Of a stretch of 64,000 nucleotides of DNA, positions 63,855 to 64,000 are shown piece after piece. Location of the stretch: positions 27,153 to 91,152 of IMG/VR virus record IMGVR_UViG_3300027851_000016. One strand, written 5' to 3'. The position numbers and the translations under genes are program-made. The notes below the pieces were generated by a model that saw nothing but the letters and a program-made list of their open reading frames with translations, was not told the DNA's origin and searched no databases. Positions within the stretch are counted from its first letter, which is position 1, and every line of letters begins with the position of its first letter. The DNA is from a virus.

Positions 63855-64000
63855 CACCCTAACCGACCTGCGTGCGGCGTTGGATGCTTGGCTCGAAGCG
63901 GAGGACGCCTATCTGACGTATGACCGTGCCGACATCGTTGAGCTGGCCCGTCGCCTCGATAGCAAGATGAGTGCGAGGTCAGTACTCGTGTCGCGTCTCC
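63850..64000 (+). CDS. Hypothetical protein, cut at its 3' end by the window edge
   Basis: GTG 63850 follows AAAGGAG in the 26-bp repeat. The visible 50 residues (STLTDLRAALDAWLEAEDAY, YDRADIVELARRLDSKMSAR) are helical. The frame is open to the end of the window. Not recognised. Confidence 0.55.
   Translation, partial: MSTLTDLRAALDAWLEAEDAYLTYDRADIVELARRLDSKMSARSVLVSRL

Noticed and set aside
63780-63923. 47-codon frame starting at ATG 63780
   Set aside because: It lies almost wholly over the better supported last gene (GTG 63850 with ribosome site) and its sequence is low-information.
1-64000. tRNA genes, integrase or repressor of a temperate phage
   Set aside because: No cloverleaf-like sequence, recombinase motif or divergent regulator pair was seen; all genes lie on one strand. 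The parts outside the window remain unknown.

Overview
This window is the genome interior of a double-stranded DNA tailed bacteriophage. All recognisable genes lie on the + strand, packed head to tail with frequent 4-bp start/stop overlaps (ATGA, GTGA, TGATG) and many GTG starts. Composition is GC-rich by eye, and the terminase carries an intein of the class 3 type, which is known mostly from actinobacterial phages and their hosts. That points to a high-GC host but does not prove it. No integrase, repressor pair, tRNA, CRISPR array or DNA polymerase is visible; both ends cut through genes, so the genome is longer than 64 kb.

Region by region. (1) 1-8.3 kb: an unusual carbohydrate or nucleotide-sugar type cassette: an FAD-dependent UDP-galactopyranose-mutase/amine-oxidase-like protein, a DUF5662-like protein, two large glycosyltransferase-like proteins, a SAM methyltransferase, an ATP-grasp ligase, a WbqC-like protein and a PIG-L/LmbE deacetylase, translationally coupled as one operon. 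(2) 8.3-12.8 kb: a ParB-domain protein, a GNAT acetyltransferase, a SANT-like/S1 fusion, a 255-bp non-coding block with five TTGTCA motifs, a probable small terminase subunit and small genes, including ubiquitin-like and MazG-like proteins. (3) 12.8-31.3 kb: packaging and head genes. These are a large terminase interrupted exactly in its P-loop by a LAGLIDADG-bearing intein, a T4 gp20-like portal, two paralogous lectin-like appendage proteins, a MuF-like protein, a gp21-like prohead protease with an apparent nested scaffold gene, a T4 gp23-like capsid protein, neck and tail-completion proteins and a tail tube. (4) 31.3-42.8 kb: a siphovirus-type tail (chaperone pair with a possible programmed frameshift, tape measure, fibronectin-III and endopeptidase-like tail proteins), then lysis genes: several small membrane proteins and a CHAP-type endolysin, closed by a terminator. 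No tail sheath was seen.

(5) 42.8-64 kb: early and replication genes organised in transcription units, five of which begin with the same promoter (TTGACA, 17 bp, CACGAT, then GATAGTAG-like sequence). One unit is led by a GHKL ATPase joined to a HEXXH metallopeptidase-like C-terminus, which is the strongest candidate for an undescribed function. The replication unit holds a ribbon-helix-helix protein, two related winged-helix proteins, a DnaC-like loader, a DnaB-like helicase and, one unit downstream, a CHC2/TOPRIM primase. The second winged-helix gene contains four 22-bp iterons, so the origin probably lies inside the initiator gene, as in lambda. Many remaining early genes are small acidic or Cys-rich proteins of unknown function, plus a free-standing LAGLIDADG endonuclease.

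Together the genes describe a long-tailed phage with T4-type head proteins, its own replication initiation machinery, and a sizeable accessory pathway for sugar chemistry that may decorate the virion or remodel host glycans.
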